64,000 nucleotides of DNA from Amycolatopsis taiwanensis DSM 45107 (GTDB taxonomy: Bacteria; Actinomycetota; Actinomycetes; Mycobacteriales; Pseudonocardiaceae), in assembly GCF_000519205.1 (NCBI RefSeq), contig NZ_JAFB01000025.1, positions 98,527 to 162,526 on the forward strand, written 5' to 3'. The stretch's first letter is position 1; every line of letters starts with the position of its first letter. A program made the position numbers and the translations under genes. The notes beneath the pieces are model-generated. The model was not told where the DNA came from and did no database searches. It was given only the letters and a program-made list of their open reading frames with translations. Positions 63,311-64,000 of the stretch are shown here, piece by piece.

Positions 63311-63507
63311 CCGGCCGGATCGCCATCGTCTGCAGTTCCCACGATCCAGACCTTAGCCGCGATCACGCGACGCGGGAAGGCATACCCGGTTGGAATCTGA
63401 CCAGCCGGCATTACGCCGAATGCCCTATCGCGTTAGCGGCCGTTTGCTGATCAACGCCGCCGGCTCCCGGCTTGAACCCGCGCCGGCCGTGCACGGGTGA
63501 GGCCTGC
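63311..63507. other. Upstream region of the biosynthetic cluster
   Basis: This non-coding stretch of about 200 bp between the first cluster gene and the HNH relict should contain the main leftward promoter. No convincing -35/-10 pair or operator repeat was recognised. Confidence 0.35.
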
Positions 63508-63741
63508 TCGACGCCACTGGACATCGGACGCGCCGCCCGCGTCGTTCCCCGCAGCATCCGACGCGCGCTTAACCAGCGAGATCGCGGATGCACCTTTCCA
63601 AACTGCACGAAACGTCCCAAGTGGACACATGCACACCACGTCGCCCACTGGGCCGTAGGCGGCCCCACCTCGCTCCAGAATCTGACACTGTTGTGCCACC
63701 ACCATCATCGGCTCATCCACCACAGCGCCTGGGTGCGCCAT
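63508..63741 (+). pseudogene. Truncated 13E12/DUF222-type HNH nuclease fragment
   Basis: The frame gives STPLDIGRAARVVPRSIRRA, then CTFPNCTKRPKWTHAHHVAH and LTLLCHHHHRLIHHSAW: a nearly complete HNH core of a 13E12-type protein. The DUF222 part upstream and the normal C-terminal tail downstream are missing, and the frame continues into unrelated sequence. It is the counterpart of the intact gene at the other side of the biosynthetic cluster, in the opposite orientation. Confidence 0.8.
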
Positions 63742-64000
63742 GAGGCGCTTGTTGTATCGAACGGAGGTGGGAGACCTTCGTCGCTGGGTCGTCGCAGCGA
63801 TCTGGTGAAGCTGAGGGCAGCCTGAATCCTGTTGGGAGTGTTGGGGTTTGGGTGGGAAGCGGCCCTGACAAAGGCGGGGCGTGCCAGTACTGCCAGATGG
63901 TGCGTGCCTGTTGAGCGAGATGAGAAGGTATACGTGAGAAATCAGTGTTTGACGCCTCGTTATGTGGAGCCGGCTCGAAACCTGGTGGATCTGGGCCGGT
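63742..64000. other. Terminal stretch with nothing recognised
   Basis: No convincing gene, RNA or repeat was found in the last 260 bases. A gene could begin near the window edge, but too little of it is visible. Confidence 0.4.

Noticed and set aside
63742..64000. Possible gene start at the right window edge
   Set aside because: Only short frames without recognisable sequence are visible.
1..64000. CRISPR arrays, rRNA and tRNA genes
   Set aside because: No regularly spaced repeats and no tRNA cloverleaf or rRNA sequence was recognised on reading; a tRNAscan or Infernal run would be decisive.

Overview
The window is high-GC DNA with long codon-biased genes, GTG and TTG starts, an MbtH gene, an F420-type LLM oxidoreductase, a 13E12/DUF222 HNH gene and large NRPS/PKS genes. 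This points to a filamentous actinomycete, plausibly of the Pseudonocardiales; that rank is inferred from gene content only. No rRNA, tRNA or CRISPR array was seen.

Positions 1-17.6 kb hold a carbohydrate-catabolism locus. A leftward operon encodes two ABC sugar permeases, a Gfo/Idh/MocA oxidoreductase, an enolase-superfamily enzyme and a GH20 hexosaminidase cut by the window edge. A rightward operon encodes the solute-binding lipoprotein, a heparinase II/III-family lyase and a DegT/DnrJ-type aminotransferase, followed by a GGDEF-like/HTH regulator and a PhzF-like isomerase. Then come a DeoR repressor, a SIS isomerase/deaminase, a PfkB kinase and a class II aldolase (an Aga-like galactosamine/tagatose route) and a ROK kinase. 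Together they suggest uptake and breakdown of an amino-sugar-containing polysaccharide.

Positions 17.7-27.1 kb are mixed genes: an LLM oxidoreductase, a CDF metal exporter divergent from an ArsR sensor, a choline-oxidation-like set (GMC dehydrogenase, APC permease, aldehyde dehydrogenase) divergent from a TetR regulator, a SLATT/DUF4231-like membrane protein and an unassigned gene. Positions 27.1-29.2 kb are a scar region with an IS481-type transposase relict, an intact DUF222/HNH gene and an IS30-type relict.

Positions 29.37-63.31 kb form one leftward biosynthetic gene cluster of 14 genes, nearly all joined by ATGA, GTGA or TTGA overlaps and closed by a perfect 14-bp hairpin. In order of transcription: a Rossmann-fold protein; a fold-type-II PLP-like (DUF6002-like) protein; a free-standing A-PCP; an AT-less ketosynthase that has lost both catalytic histidines; two paralogous LanB-like (lantibiotic dehydratase) proteins without an elimination domain; an A-PCP-C-PCP NRPS; a KS-AT-KR-DH-ACP PKS; MbtH; a C-A-PCP NRPS with a collapsed epimerase; a double acyl-CoA dehydrogenase; an EntS-type exporter; a C-A-PCP-C NRPS with an embedded wrecked A-C segment; and a heme-oxygenase-like diiron oxidase. 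There is no thioesterase, no LanC and no visible precursor peptide.

The cluster looks like a hybrid peptide-polyketide pathway in which several modules have decayed. The first six genes (A-PCP, KS0, LanB pair, PLP protein, Rossmann protein) look like a little-described way of making or modifying a carrier-bound aminoacyl unit. The right edge carries a second, truncated HNH gene.
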